Source of the DNA: Anabaena azotica FACHB-119 | Lineage (GTDB): Bacteria; Cyanobacteriota; Cyanobacteriia; Cyanobacteriales; Nostocaceae | NCBI RefSeq assembly: GCF_014697625.1 | Contig: NZ_JACJSG010000041.1 | Location: 1-64,000, forward strand | Direction of reading: 5' to 3' | Length of the DNA: 64,000 nt | In this document: positions 55,180 through 64,000 of the stretch, piece after piece | How the letters are laid out: each line of letters begins with the position of its first letter | Numbering within the stretch: position 1 is the first letter of the stretch | Notes under the pieces: model-generated | Told to the model about the DNA's origin: nothing | Seen by the model: the letters and a program-made list of their open reading frames with translations, nothing else | Databases searched by the model: none | Translations under genes and position numbers: made by a program

Positions 55180-55540
55180 GAAGCAATAAACTACCCACAC
55201 TGACCTGAAGGTACAGTGTGGGCTTTTAGTAGTCCTGAACTGTCTGTACTGAGTTCACAACACAAACAGTTCGAGCCTCCAGGCTGGTTTACCCTTGTGG
55301 GTTCGCCACTTCCTTCTCCTGTCGGAGAAGCGGCGCGAACTACGGGGGAAACCCCCGCAACGGAGTGGCTCACAAAAACAGCCCCAATAGCAGATATATT
55401 CTTGCTAGCGTTATAGTCGGCATCACCACTCCAAAAACAAGCCTCATTGGTACATTTGAAATGCTTGTCACAACGCAGTCCAATGTGTAGGCATTTTTTC
55501 TTAACTTGACACCAATGGCATCTTGCCTGCCCTTACTGTA
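55180..55540 (-). pseudogene. C-terminal remnant of a TnpB gene with right-end hairpin
   Basis: The minus-strand frame reads RCHWC, then LRCDKHFKCTNEACFWSGDADYNASKNI, the TnpB zinc-ribbon and last RuvC Asp, then runs through SHSVAGVSP to a stop at 55191. The hairpin CCCACACTGACCT/AGGTACAGTGTGGG (about 55184-55213) is the element's right end. The N-terminal 300 residues of TnpB are gone. Confidence 0.7.
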
Positions 55541-55589
55541 CCTCACTCAGATGAAATGTGCTGTATCAGGCGTAATTTAGCTTGCTCCG

Positions 55590-55640
55590 ACAGAAGCCCC
55601 ACGTCTCACCCGATAGGGGAGCGTGGGATGAATGACGGGG
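55590..55640. repeat. IS605-type end hairpin
   Basis: CCCCACGTCTCACCC-GATA-GGGGAGCGTGGG-like hairpin, resembling the right-end hairpin after the intact tnpB at 57105-57130. It suggests a second, now gene-less, IS605/IS1341 end between the two TnpB genes. Confidence 0.5.
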
Positions 55641-55667
55641 TGATGACGAATTGACCTCCGACCATTA

Positions 55668-55844
55668 TCAACCGCTAGGTTGATTAGGAAGTGGGGTCGA
55701 TAAGGAATCACCATTTTTGACTTTAAGCGAGTCAATAAAATCTTCAATTACATGAGTCATGGTTTTATCATTTTGACTCGCATATATTCTTAATTTATTT
55801 AATCTGCGCTCAGATATCCTTAAATTTAATGTTTTGCTTTTCAT
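55668..55844 (-). CDS. Ribbon-helix-helix (CopG-like) protein associated with tnpB
   Basis: From ATG 55844 the product is 58 residues: KTLNLRISERRLNKLRIYASQ is the ribbon plus first helix and THVIEDFIDSL the second. This is the RHH pattern. The frame is open 26 more codons upstream, but those overlap the tnpB start. It is divergent from tnpB with 65 bp between, so it may repress the tnpB promoter. Confidence 0.7.
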   Translation of the reverse strand: MKSKTLNLRISERRLNKLRIYASQNDKTMTHVIEDFIDSLKVKNGDSLSTPLPNQPSG

Positions 55845-55909
55845 GAATGCCAGCACAACGTCGTTACATTTATGTAATGCTAAACATAGGTCGAAGACAA
55901 GGATAAGCA

Positions 55910-57115
55910 ATGAAAACCTCATACCAATACAAAATTAATCCAACTGCATTGCAAGCAGAGAAAATTGATAAAACACTAGAAATGTTACGTTGTCAGTATA
56001 ATTATCTGCTTGTTCAAAGGTTTGACTGGTATGAGCAAAATCGCTGTCCTATTGATAGATGCCCGTTAATTTGTCATCTACCGGAGTTAAAAGAGCAACC
56101 TAACTACTACAACCAAAAAGCCTCTCTAGTTCAATTAAAAGTTGATAGACCTTGGTACAAGGATATTCACTCTCAAGTATTGCAGGAAGTTCCTAAAAAA
56201 GTTGAACTAGCTTTTGATAGATGGTTAAAAGGTGATATCAACGGCAAGAAATCTGGTAAACCTAGATTTAAAAGTAAAGGGCAGTACAAAACTTTTACCT
56301 ATACCCAATTTAAACGCCATCATTTTGCTAACAACAAAATTACGCTGTCAAAGATTGGGGAAGTTAAGCTAATTGTTCATCGCCCAATACCTGATGGATT
56401 TGATATTAAGACGGTATCTGTAACCAGAAAAGCCGATGGTTACTATGTAACTTTGAACCTTGATGACCAAACAGTGCCAACTGTTAAGCCTGATTTCAAT
56501 CCTGACAATATTGTTGCTATTGATGTTGGCTTAATTGATTTTTATGTAGCGTCTGATGGTTCTAGAATCGCTGCGCCAAAGTATTTACGCAAGGCTGAAC
56601 GTAAACTAAAATCAGCACAGCGTAGAGTATCAAGACGCAAAAAAGGTTCTAATCGTCGTAAAAAAGCTATCCAGAAACTAGGTAAACAACATAAAAAAGT
56701 TGCTGATACTCGCAGGGATTTTCACTTTAAAACAGCCAAATCATTACTTGATAAGTATGATGTTGTTGCTGTTGAAAAACTAAATATTAAAGGACTGGCT
56801 AAAACAAGACTAGCTAAAAGTGTCAATGACGCTGGATGGGGACAGTTCATAACAATACTGTCAAACAAAGCCGAAAATGCTGGTTTGAAGGTAATAGCTG
56901 TTAAGTCGAATGGTACTAGCCAAGAATGTTCTAGCTGCGGTCATAAAGTTAAAAAGCCGCTATCCGAAAGAATGCACAATTGTCCTGTTTGCCACACAAG
57001 TATTTGCAGGGATTTAAATGCGGCTATAAACATAAAGGCGCGTGGGACGCACGCCCTCAAAGCTCAATTAATGTCTTCGCGCGAAGAGTCGTTGAGAAGC
57101 CCACACTCACCCTGA
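55910..57115 (+). CDS. tnpB: TnpB RNA-guided endonuclease (IS200/IS605/IS1341 family OrfB)
   Basis: The 401-residue intact TnpB has an N-terminal HTH_OrfB_IS605-like region and RuvC-I Asp205 (VAIDVGL). RuvC-II Glu289 (VAVEKLNIKGLAK), zinc-ribbon Cys340, 343, 358 and 361, and RuvC-III Asp368 (RDLNAAINI) complete it. All catalytic residues are present, so it may be active as an omega-RNA-guided nuclease. No TnpA is adjacent. A right-end hairpin CACACTC-ACCCTGAAAGGG-GAGTGTG (57105-57127) follows the stop and should be part of its guide RNA. Confidence 0.92.
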   Translation: MKTSYQYKINPTALQAEKIDKTLEMLRCQYNYLLVQRFDWYEQNRCPIDRCPLICHLPELKEQPNYYNQKASLVQLKVDRPWYKDIHSQVLQEVPKKVELAFDRWLKGDINGKKSGKPRFKSKGQYKTFTYTQFKRHHFANNKITLSKIGEVKLIVHRPIPDGFDIKTVSVTRKADGYYVTLNLDDQTVPTVKPDFNPDNIVAIDVGLIDFYVASDGSRIAAPKYLRKAERKLKSAQRRVSRRKKGSNRRKKAIQKLGKQHKKVADTRRDFHFKTAKSLLDKYDVVAVEKLNIKGLAKTRLAKSVNDAGWGQFITILSNKAENAGLKVIAVKSNGTSQECSSCGHKVKKPLSERMHNCPVCHTSICRDLNAAINIKARGTHALKAQLMSSREESLRSPHSP

Positions 57116-57150
57116 AAGGGGAGTGTGTGGAGTACGTCACGATAATTTGA
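57105..57150 (+). ncRNA. Putative omega RNA / right end of the tnpB element
   Basis: The hairpin CCACACTCACCC/GGGGAGTGTGTGG starts within the tnpB 3' end and is followed by AGTACGTCACGATAA. In known TnpB elements the guide RNA covers the 3' coding end and right end, with the guide taken from the flanking DNA. The guide would then begin inside the 3' end of the glycosyltransferase gene at 57137. Extent is approximate. Confidence 0.45.
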
Positions 57151-59056
57151 CTTTATCCTGCTTCATCTTCTTAAAATTAATGCGGGTCAACTGGTAAGCA
57201 CCTTTAATATCTATATTTTCGTAATTATCCGGTGATAAGTCCATTTTGAAAAAGTTTTTCTTGATAGTCACAAGTAACAGTGAAGACGGCTTCTCTTCTT
57301 GATTAGCTAAATTGCGGATATGTTCTAAACCTTCTTGAGTTGTGTTAACAAAATTTACTTGTTTGTGACTGTAAAAGACTACAGTTGGCTTTTTGAAACC
57401 AACCATCATTATTTCTTCTGTTGGTTGTTGTACTTGGGCAATCACAGCAGATAATTGTCTTAATGGTAATTGACGTTCTTGATCCATTAAAAACATAGCT
57501 GGCATGACAGCAAAAATCAAAAAGACCACAAACCCCAACAAATTAACGCCGATAATAGAATGCCAATAGCGACGCAAAATTAAAACAGCAATAAAAATTG
57601 CCGCTACTAGCCAAAGCCAACCGGAGATAGTTGATAATCCAGCATCTTGTAAATTTTCGCGGAACTCTGGCGCAGCATCATCATTACCCAACAATTCGTA
57701 TATGTGAAATGATGCTACTGCCAAGGCACTCAAAAATATGACATTTACCCAACTACTAACCTGTAAAAGGGAAGAAGGGTAACTAAGAGATATCTTGCTT
57801 GTTTGTTCACCACTGGGAAACAAATCACTCCACAACAATGCTATTAAAATAGCGGCGGCTGGTATTAAAGGTAAGACATAGCTGGGTAGTTTGGTAACGG
57901 CGATGGTAAAAAAGCTAAAAACGCAAATAAACCAAATGCAGGCAAATAAACCTAATTGCTGAGAGCGTTCTTGCTTGCGCCAATGCGATCGCTGCCAAAA
58001 CTTCAGTCTAAAAATTGCTAAAGGTAAGTAAATTGAGTATGGGGCAAAAAATAGCAGCACCACCACAAAATAGAAATACCACGGAGCTGAGTGACCGTTC
58101 ACGACTTCTGTAAAACGCTCTACATTGTGGTAGCCAAAAAACGAATTAATAAAATTCCAACCATTGCGCCAAATCACCAGCACATACCAGGGAACAGATA
58201 AACCCAGGATAATTAATATCCCTAAAAACAGCCGCATTTCCCGCAACACAGTTCGCAACTGCCCCAAGTACAGCAAAAACGCTAAAATAATCATCCCCGG
58301 TACAACAATACCCACTGGCCCCTTAGTCAAAATTGCTCCAGCCGTTAGCACGTAACAAGCTAGATACCATTTGTTGGGGAATGGGGATCGGGGAGTGGGG
58401 GGAGATGGGGAAGATGAGGGAGTGGGGGGAGATGAGGAGGAAATTATTAACTCCTGCCTTCTGCTTTCTGCCTCCTGCCCAGTTGCTGCATACCCTAGAA
58501 AAAAGCATAATAGGGCTGAGGCCATACAGCCAGTTAGCAACATATCGGAAACGCCCGTTCTTCCCCAGACAATCATTTGGGGATTGAGCGCCATCACACC
58601 TGCGGCTACAGCAGCTGTTAAGTAGCGGCGAGTTGGCAAGGTGACTTGCTCTAACTCATCTTTTTTAGCTAAAGACCACTGTACAGTGTAAAAACCTAAA
58701 GCCACCAATCCCATTGCTGCTAAGGCTGAGGGAAGACGTACCGCCCACTCATTCACCCCAAACAAAGCATAGGCGATCGCTTGACACCAATAAAGTAGAG
58801 CAGGTTTATCAAAACGAGTTTGACCATTGAAAAATGGCGTGATCCAATCACCCGTTACTAGCATTTGCCGGGAAGCTTCAGCAAATAGTGGCTCTGTTTC
58901 GTCTACCAAGCCAATACTGCCTAAATGCCATCCATAGCCTATCCAACCAATTAGAATCAACCACAGAATTGAGACAGTCACAGCAAGGGCTGGACGCTTT
59001 ACTACATCACTGAACCATCGCTCAACAGCGTTAGGAACGCTCAATTTTAACCTCAT
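57137..59056 (-). CDS. ArnT-like glycosyltransferase (GT39/GT83 family)
   Basis: The 639-residue membrane protein has about 12 transmembrane helices. An early periplasmic loop has the catalytic motif DETEPLFAEASRQML (about 53-67), where DE and the following Glu bind the polyprenyl-phosphate sugar; FDKPALLYW follows (about 83-91). A low-complexity Ser/Pro stretch (SSSPPTPSSSPSPPTP, about 206-221) is in a cytoplasmic or periplasmic loop. It should transfer a sugar from a lipid carrier to an envelope acceptor. Its 3' end lies next to the tnpB element. Confidence 0.87.
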   Translation of the reverse strand: MRLKLSVPNAVERWFSDVVKRPALAVTVSILWLILIGWIGYGWHLGSIGLVDETEPLFAEASRQMLVTGDWITPFFNGQTRFDKPALLYWCQAIAYALFGVNEWAVRLPSALAAMGLVALGFYTVQWSLAKKDELEQVTLPTRRYLTAAVAAGVMALNPQMIVWGRTGVSDMLLTGCMASALLCFFLGYAATGQEAESRRQELIISSSSPPTPSSSPSPPTPRSPFPNKWYLACYVLTAGAILTKGPVGIVVPGMIILAFLLYLGQLRTVLREMRLFLGILIILGLSVPWYVLVIWRNGWNFINSFFGYHNVERFTEVVNGHSAPWYFYFVVVLLFFAPYSIYLPLAIFRLKFWQRSHWRKQERSQQLGLFACIWFICVFSFFTIAVTKLPSYVLPLIPAAAILIALLWSDLFPSGEQTSKISLSYPSSLLQVSSWVNVIFLSALAVASFHIYELLGNDDAAPEFRENLQDAGLSTISGWLWLVAAIFIAVLILRRYWHSIIGVNLLGFVVFLIFAVMPAMFLMDQERQLPLRQLSAVIAQVQQPTEEIMMVGFKKPTVVFYSHKQVNFVNTTQEGLEHIRNLANQEEKPSSLLLVTIKKNFFKMDLSPDNYENIDIKGAYQLTRINFKKMKQDKVKLS

Positions 59057-59105
59057 TAGTCAATAGTCATTAGTCAATAGTCATTAGTCAATAGTCATTA
59101 GTCAA
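59056..59105. repeat. TCATTAG/TCAATAG heptamer repeat
   Basis: About seven heptamers of TAGTCAT/TAGTCAA type directly upstream of the glycosyltransferase start. Confidence 0.75.
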
Positions 59106-59210
59106 GAGTTATGTTCTTTGACTGTGAACTACTAACTTTTTACTTGTTGCACTAATCATAAGTCGTTACGGGACTATGTTTTGTTCTTGAGTATTTGTAC
59201 TTTTTTAGGT

Positions 59211-59331
59211 TGACTGTTGACTGTTGACTATTGACTATTGACTATTGACTATTGACTATTGACTATTGACTATTGACTATTGACTATTGACTGTTGACTA
59301 TTGACTGTTGACTATTGACTATTCACTAATC
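59211..59331. repeat. TTGACTA heptamer tandem repeat (about 17 copies)
   Basis: The longest heptamer array in the window: TTGACTA/TTGACTG units run continuously up to the stop codon of the lipoprotein gene. Confidence 0.9.
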
Positions 59332-59930
59332 ACCAACGCCCATTCTTGGCTTTGCGAGTTCCAAGTGGGTTGGGATGTTTCTCCCACCACATAAGGCCCC
59401 CAATAGCGTCGGGAACCGTCTTGGGCAAAGGCTACTAAAATATCCCCTTTTTCTAGCTTCAGGTTGCCAATGGGTAGGGAGAGAATTAAGCCTTTTGTAC
59501 TGCCTTCTTGGGGATCAAAATCCCAATGTGCTGGAATTTCAGCGTCTTTACCAGTCAAGCCTTTATTGCCTGTTTGCCGAGCCAATAGAGCCAAGCGCAC
59601 AGGTTGATTCGTTTGATTACTCATCCGCAATTTCCCTGGAAGTCTAGATTTGTCGGCTGAAGACTGACGCGCCGCCAGGATGGAATTTGTTTGCTTGTCT
59701 TTATGTACTGTTGAGTCTGTCGGTGCTGGTGTTGTATTTGTAACTTCAGTAGAGTTAGCCGCTAGTGCCGAATTATTTTCTGATTTAGGAGCATCAGTAG
59801 ATATATCTGAAGGTGTATTTGAACTGGTTGTTTCAAATGATACTGTCATTCCCCAACAACCTGCTAGTAGCCCCAGCAGCCCCAAGGCACAAACTGTCAC
59901 AGCAGCGTGACGATAGACTGGAGATTTCAT
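59319..59930 (-). CDS. Putative lipoprotein
   Basis: From ATG 59930 (MKSPVYRH) about 203 residues; the frame is open to 59969. The signal sequence ends in lipobox LLAGC. A Ser/Thr/Asn-rich linker (about 30-85) follows, then a compact C-terminal beta domain (KLRMSNQTNQPVRLALL, HWDFDPQEGSTKG, WGPYVVGETSQPTW). The 3' end is embedded in the heptamer array. Function unknown; conserved in Nostocales-type genomes by appearance only. Confidence 0.7.
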   Translation of the reverse strand: MKSPVYRHAAVTVCALGLLGLLAGCWGMTVSFETTSSNTPSDISTDAPKSENNSALAANSTEVTNTTPAPTDSTVHKDKQTNSILAARQSSADKSRLPGKLRMSNQTNQPVRLALLARQTGNKGLTGKDAEIPAHWDFDPQEGSTKGLILSLPIGNLKLEKGDILVAFAQDGSRRYWGPYVVGETSQPTWNSQSQEWALVISE

Positions 59931-59969
59931 ATTGATATTAGAAATAATTATTTTTGTAGACTTGACCAA

Positions 59970-60484
59970 ATACTAGCCTATTCTCACTATAGATAATCAA
60001 AGAAAATTACCTATTCCTTGGGTAGATACTTCTGTAGAAATTGGCTTATGGATGTAGTGTAGATGTCATTTTTACCAAAAACCGAAAGCATGAATAATTA
60101 CTTGACTTATTAGCTAATCAGTGCTTCAAAACTTGAATCATAGTGAAAGTAACGTACAATCTTTAGCCAATAAATGGTAGTATAAGATACTGATTTTTTG
60201 TATTCATGCGTGTTAACGCTATCATTTTTTTCGGAGATTAGGTAATTTGAGGCACAATGTATTGTCCCTTAAAACCTCATTTTAAGCAATAGTAAATTGT
60301 TTACATTTATTAATATTCCCTGTATTTACTCGTTGCCTGTGAGTATTTACCCATGAAAACGAAAAACCAAGGGTTTGGACAAGGGTGTAGGGGTATAAGG
60401 GTATAGGGGTGTGAATCTGCTGCTAGTATTTTATCTAAATGATGCCGGATTTCTCAGTGCCAATCATTTCCCAAAACCTCACTA
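59970..60484. other. Intergenic region with GGGTATA heptamers
   Basis: About 515 bp between divergent genes. It contains a degenerate GGGTGTAGGGGTATA run at 60383-60410, preceded by CCATGAAAACGAAAAACCAA, which also occurs inverted near 45.7 kb. No gene or RNA recognised. Confidence 0.5.
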
Positions 60485-60817
60485 ATGCAAAACACTCGGC
60501 TTAACAATTTATTCGATACCATTGCTAGGCAGTTAGGGCAATGGTTTTTAAATCCTTGGCGGCGGTTGTCGCTACTATTACTAAGTTTTCTATTCGGATT
60601 TTTTCTAGGTACAGCAGTTTCTACTACAGCAGGTCAAAAGGCTGAATTAGACATTGTGATCGCGGCCTTTTTAGTATTCTTGACTGAGGTTACTAGTAGA
60701 ATATTTTACAACAGAAATTTTTTTGCTAGGCGATCGCTATTAGTAGAATCACTCAATATTCTCAAAGTCGGTTTTACCTATAGTCTATTTATTGAAGCCT
60801 TTAAGCTGGGATCTTAA
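60485..60817 (+). CDS. ycf20: Ycf20-like protein (DUF565)
   Basis: The 110-residue membrane protein has two or three hydrophobic helices (about 30-48, 58-72, 90-106) and the family pattern NPWRRLSLLLLSFLFGFFLGTAVSTTAGQ, in which SxxFGF and the following helix are typical. Ycf20 homologues in chloroplasts are linked to non-photochemical quenching; the cyanobacterial role is unclear. It is 16 bp upstream of the glycerate kinase, so likely cotranscribed. Confidence 0.85.
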   Translation: MQNTRLNNLFDTIARQLGQWFLNPWRRLSLLLLSFLFGFFLGTAVSTTAGQKAELDIVIAAFLVFLTEVTSRIFYNRNFFARRSLLVESLNILKVGFTYSLFIEAFKLGS

Positions 60818-60833
60818 ATGGAGAGGATGACAG

Positions 60834-61835
60834 GTGAGGGAATTTAACCAGCAGAAGGCGCAAGCAGCAGCTTTAGCGGATACATCAAGGGCTAAGGCTT
60901 TTGGGATCACCTCGGCAAATGTTGAGGAAGTGATTCGAGAGCGATCGCATCTTTTCCAGTCTGTGCTACCCGCTTTTAATCAATTCTGCCAGACAAATCT
61001 ACATATCTCCCCTGAAAAAATGTTACCCCTGTTATGGGACTTGTGGCTACCCCTGGGGATGAAAATAGCAGCACAACATCAACAGTTAAAACGTCCCTTC
61101 GTGCAAGGAATTTTGGGGAGTCAAGGAACGGGTAAAACTACAATGTCCCTAGTGCTGGGACTAATTCTCCAGCAATTGGGCTACCGTACCTTGAGCCTAT
61201 CGTTAGACGACTTGTATAAAACTTATAGCGATCGCCTAGCATTATTACAACAAGATCCCCGTTTAATCTGGCGTGGGCCACCAGGAACCCATGATATTGA
61301 CTTAGGCTTAAATGTACTCGCACAAATCCGCCAAGGAAAAGCCCCGGTAACTGTTCCCCGCTTTGATAAATCAGCTCATGCTGGTGCAGGCGATCGCACT
61401 AATCCAGATATCATCGCCGGAGTGGATATTGTCATTTTTGAAGGATGGTTTGTGGGTGTGCGCCCGGTTGATCAGAGCTTATTTAATTGCGCCCCACCGC
61501 CAATAGTGACTGATGAAGATAAAGCCTTCGCCCGTGATATGAATCATCGGCTAACTGAATATTTACCACTATGGGAGAAATTAGACAGTTTAATTTTATT
61601 ATATCCGACGAATTACCGTTGTTCGCTAGAGTGGCGCAAACAAGCCGAACAAAAAATGATCGCTGCTGGTAAATCAGGGATGACAGATGCACAAATAGAA
61701 GATTTTGTCAACTATTTTTGGCGATCGCTACATCCAGAATTATTTATCAAGCCTTTATCTCAATCACCACAAATAGTGGATTTAGTAATAGAAATTAATC
61801 CTGATCATTCATTGGGGAAAGTTTATCAACCTTAA
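60834..61835 (+). CDS. D-glycerate 3-kinase (plant GLYK type)
   Basis: The 333-residue P-loop kinase has Walker A GSQGTGKTT (about residues 93-101), LSLDDLYKTY following strand 2, RGPPGTHDIDLG (about 145-156) and the late VIFEGWFVGV motif. This is the plant-cyanobacterial GLYK fold, related to uridine kinases. It phosphorylates glycerate to 3-phosphoglycerate, the last step of photorespiration. Start is GTG 60834, with GGAG 12 nt upstream. Confidence 0.88.
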   Translation: MREFNQQKAQAAALADTSRAKAFGITSANVEEVIRERSHLFQSVLPAFNQFCQTNLHISPEKMLPLLWDLWLPLGMKIAAQHQQLKRPFVQGILGSQGTGKTTMSLVLGLILQQLGYRTLSLSLDDLYKTYSDRLALLQQDPRLIWRGPPGTHDIDLGLNVLAQIRQGKAPVTVPRFDKSAHAGAGDRTNPDIIAGVDIVIFEGWFVGVRPVDQSLFNCAPPPIVTDEDKAFARDMNHRLTEYLPLWEKLDSLILLYPTNYRCSLEWRKQAEQKMIAAGKSGMTDAQIEDFVNYFWRSLHPELFIKPLSQSPQIVDLVIEINPDHSLGKVYQP

Positions 61836-61841
61836 TGGGTA

Positions 61842-61929
61842 ATTGGTAATGGGTAATTGGTAATTGGTAATCAAGAAAAATATATTTGCTCAACTCTAAC
61901 CTGTCCCCTGTCCCCTGTCCCCTGTCCCC
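61842..61929. repeat. TAATTGG and CCCCTGT short tandem repeats
   Basis: TAATTGG-type heptamers (61842-61871) and four CCCCTGT heptamers (61902-61929) separate two convergent genes. Confidence 0.75.
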
Positions 61930-62922
61930 TCATACCACCCGATGCTGAGAATTTAAAATATAAACAGGCGATGATAACTGTTTAACGTATTGTTGATAGC
62001 GATCGCGTCCTTTGGTTTTGGCTTGATATAATGCGCGATCGGCTGCGTCAATAATTTCTTGAAAATCAGAACTTGGTACAGGAATTTCTGTGGCTACCCC
62101 AGCACTAACTGTCACACAAGTATTAGCTTGAGAGGTATGATGGGGAATAGTCAGTTGGCGCACAGCCTCACAGATTCTAGCAGCTATATGAATAGCTCCA
62201 TCAGCATATGTTGTGGGTAAAATGACAGCAAACTCTTCACCACCATAACGAGCCACCACATCACCTGGACGGTTGACAGTCTGTTGGATAGCCTTTGCTA
62301 CTAATTGTAAACAGCGATCGCCTGCTCGATGTCCATAAGTATCGTTGTAAGCTTTGAAAAAATCGACATCGCAAAGGATCAGAGATAATGGTAGTTGATT
62401 TCGCGCCATACGCTGCCACTCTTGAGCGCAATATTCTTCAAATCTGCGACGATTAGCTACTTGAGTTAAGTCATCAATTGTTACCAAGCGTTGCAATTCC
62501 TTGTTAGCAGCTTCTAGCTTTTGTTGGAGATGGGATTGCTGAATTAAACGTTTAACTCGTTGACGCAACACAGGCCAATGAATTGGTTTAGTTACATAAT
62601 CAACTGCTCCCACCTCAAAAGCCCGGTCAACTGATTCTTGATCCTCCAGACCCGTAATCATTAATACTGGAGTGGAAGGGCCGTTTTCTAGTGACTGCAA
62701 TTGGGTGCAACAATCAAATCCATCAAGATCAGGCATGATCGCATCCAGCAGTACAATATCAGGTTGCAACTGTTGGAAAAGCGTCAAAGCCTCTCGGCCA
62801 TTTTCCGCCTCGACTGTGCGATAGCCTTCACGTTGTAGAGACAGACGCAGTTGCGCTCGGATGAAGGGTTCATCATCAACAATGAGGACTAAAGATTGAT
62901 TTTCTGAAATCGTCGTGTTCAT
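61930..62922 (-). CDS. Response regulator with GGDEF domain (diguanylate cyclase)
   Basis: The 330-residue protein has a receiver domain (residues 10-125, acceptor Asp60, acidic pair DDE, Lys112), a short coiled coil (about 128-150) and a GGDEF domain. The active motif is GGEEF (227-231), and an RxxD allosteric site (218-221) lies five residues before it. It is predicted to make cyclic di-GMP when phosphorylated (PleD/WspR-like). It overlaps the upstream signalling gene by 4 bp, so the two form one phosphorelay unit. Confidence 0.92.
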   Translation of the reverse strand: MNTTISENQSLVLIVDDEPFIRAQLRLSLQREGYRTVEAENGREALTLFQQLQPDIVLLDAIMPDLDGFDCCTQLQSLENGPSTPVLMITGLEDQESVDRAFEVGAVDYVTKPIHWPVLRQRVKRLIQQSHLQQKLEAANKELQRLVTIDDLTQVANRRRFEEYCAQEWQRMARNQLPLSLILCDVDFFKAYNDTYGHRAGDRCLQLVAKAIQQTVNRPGDVVARYGGEEFAVILPTTYADGAIHIAARICEAVRQLTIPHHTSQANTCVTVSAGVATEIPVPSSDFQEIIDAADRALYQAKTKGRDRYQQYVKQLSSPVYILNSQHRVV

Positions 62923-64000
62923 GATGTCTCCTTGTTCATTTCTTTGTGCAAAGCTTTTTGAACTAGTTCATACTCTTGACGTAATTGTGAGCCTAGTTCC
63001 GTGCAACCGTTTAAATTGCTACTGCGTCCTTGGGTTTCTAGTTGTTTGCACAGTTGTGCTAAAAAAACTGCCCCAACTGAGCCACTGCTAGATTTAAACT
63101 TGTGTGCTGTTCTCCATAGAGCCTGAGCATCTCCAGCCGCAATTGCTACATTTATCTCATCGATTAATTTAGGGGATTCAGTCAGGTAACAGTTGATTAA
63201 TTCAGCAAATGCTACCGGATTCTCTCCTAACATATGCCGTAATGATTGTAAAGTTTTTGTATTGATTGTGGCTAAATTTAAATTGTTACTCTGCGTGACT
63301 GGTTGATTTTGGCTACTGGTTGGTTGGAGGGATTTTTCTGTATTACTGGAGCGCTGGTATTTACTTATTGCTTTGGCTAACTCTTCTAGTTGTAGGGGTT
63401 TACTGAGGTAGTCATCCATACCAGCAGCCAAACAAGCTTGGCGATCGCCCCGCATCGCATTGGCTGTCATCGCTATAATATATGGACGGGAGCTAGGACT
63501 CCAGGTTTGACAAATGATTTGACTGGCTTTTAATCCATCCATTTCCGGCATATTCACATCCATCAGCACTACATCATAGGCTTGCCGTTGCAAAACTTCC
63601 AGTACTTCCAGCCCATTAGCCACTACATCTGCTTGATAACCCAATTTCTTGAGCATAAGTAGGGCTACCTTCTGATTGAGAACTATATCTTCTGCTAGCA
63701 AAATCCTCAGAGGTAATTGTTGTGCTAGAGGAGAATCGATATGTGGTGTATCAGTTGTGGGGCTGCTGGGGTGAATTGGTTGATTCTTTAAAGTAGCAGT
63801 TAAAACATCATAAAGTTGGGACTGTTTAATTGGTTTACTCAGACAGGTAGCAAATTCAATATCACTTAAGTCGGGATCTGGTTTACCCCAAGCATTTAAA
63901 ATTACCAAGGGTAAGTGTTGATAATTAGGGCGCTGACGCATCTGGCTTGCTAAGGTAAGACCGTCCATTTTTGGATTCTGCAAATCTAAAATAGCCAGAT
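62919..64000 (-). CDS. Receiver-receiver-HPt part of a hybrid histidine kinase (partial)
   Basis: The frame is open to the window edge, so the N-terminal sensor and kinase parts lie outside. Visible are the end of one receiver (ILDLQNPKMDGL, with its acceptor Asp near the edge) and a complete second receiver (ILLAEDIVLNQ, MDVNMPEMDG, Lys in LSKPLQ). A C-terminal HPt domain has phospho-His in WRTAHKFKSSSGSVGA. This is the BarA/RpfC-like layout. It is translationally coupled to the diguanylate cyclase downstream, its likely target. Confidence 0.9.
   Translation of the reverse strand, partial: LAILDLQNPKMDGLTLASQMRQRPNYQHLPLVILNAWGKPDPDLSDIEFATCLSKPIKQSQLYDVLTATLKNQPIHPSSPTTDTPHIDSPLAQQLPLRILLAEDIVLNQKVALLMLKKLGYQADVVANGLEVLEVLQRQAYDVVLMDVNMPEMDGLKASQIICQTWSPSSRPYIIAMTANAMRGDRQACLAAGMDDYLSKPLQLEELAKAISKYQRSSNTEKSLQPTSSQNQPVTQSNNLNLATINTKTLQSLRHMLGENPVAFAELINCYLTESPKLIDEINVAIAAGDAQALWRTAHKFKSSSGSVGAVFLAQLCKQLETQGRSSNLNGCTELGSQLRQEYELVQKALHKEMNKETS

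Noticed and set aside
55216..55416. 66-codon plus-strand ORF in the TnpB fossil region
   Set aside because: It is the complement of the TnpB C-terminal remnant and its right-end hairpin.

Overview
The window comes from a filamentous, heterocyst-type cyanobacterium close to Anabaena/Nostoc/Trichormus. The evidence is the abundance of GCGATCGC (HIP1) sites, the many short tandem heptamers (ATCAGTT, TTGACTA and GGGTGTA types), a kaiABC cluster with the 102-residue KaiA typical of Anabaena followed by a TolC of the HgdD type, a DevBCA-type exporter, ZipN/Ftn2, Ycf20 and a photosystem II S4-domain protein.

Layout. 0-20.8 kb is mostly chromosomal core: a PEP-CTERM-like fragment, a nucleoside-phosphorylase-like gene, a polysaccharide deacetylase, a TetR regulator divergent from a devBCA-like operon, a creatininase-family enzyme, small conserved genes, an Rpn-family nuclease gene, a phosphodiester-glycosidase lipoprotein, a DUF4912 protein, an AEC permease, zipN, pdhA and an aldose epimerase, ending at tRNA-Lys. 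Between tRNA-Lys (20.82 kb) and tRNA-Val (39.22 kb) lies an accessory island of about 18 kb. 39.3-64 kb returns to core genes: an SDR, the PSII S4 protein, an SMP-30 lactonase, a large hybrid kinase divergent from kaiABC, hgdD, two TnpB elements, a glycosyltransferase, ycf20, glycerate kinase and two signalling genes.

The most interesting part is the island. Its right side is the remains of a type V-K CRISPR-associated transposon (CAST): a TniQ remnant, a MerR/CvkR-like repressor cut at its 5' end, the 3' half of a V-K tracrRNA, a 3-repeat array, and a mini-repeat followed by a 17-nt homing spacer that exactly matches the 3' end of the adjacent tRNA-Val gene with a GGTT PAM. A transposon end with four tandem 20-bp TnsB-type sites lies just before the tRNA. 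I find no tnsB, tnsC or cas12k. A 392-bp IS200/IS605-type non-autonomous element sits exactly where cas12k should be, and a near-identical copy lies 4 kb away.

The island cargo is defence-like: a type I restriction system (hsdM, hsdS, hsdR) with a YgjP-type metallopeptidase, an AAA ATPase-subtilase pair, and an HTH-PD-(D/E)XK nuclease pair. The hsd genes are split by an Rpn nuclease gene that has an internal ribosome-binding site and start near codon 199. Two free-standing copies of that C-terminal short form follow it, which suggests an intragenic antitoxin that has been duplicated.

Small inverted-repeat elements (MITE-like) are frequent. One, at 3970-4103, has perfect 12-bp terminal repeats and a 9-bp target duplication.
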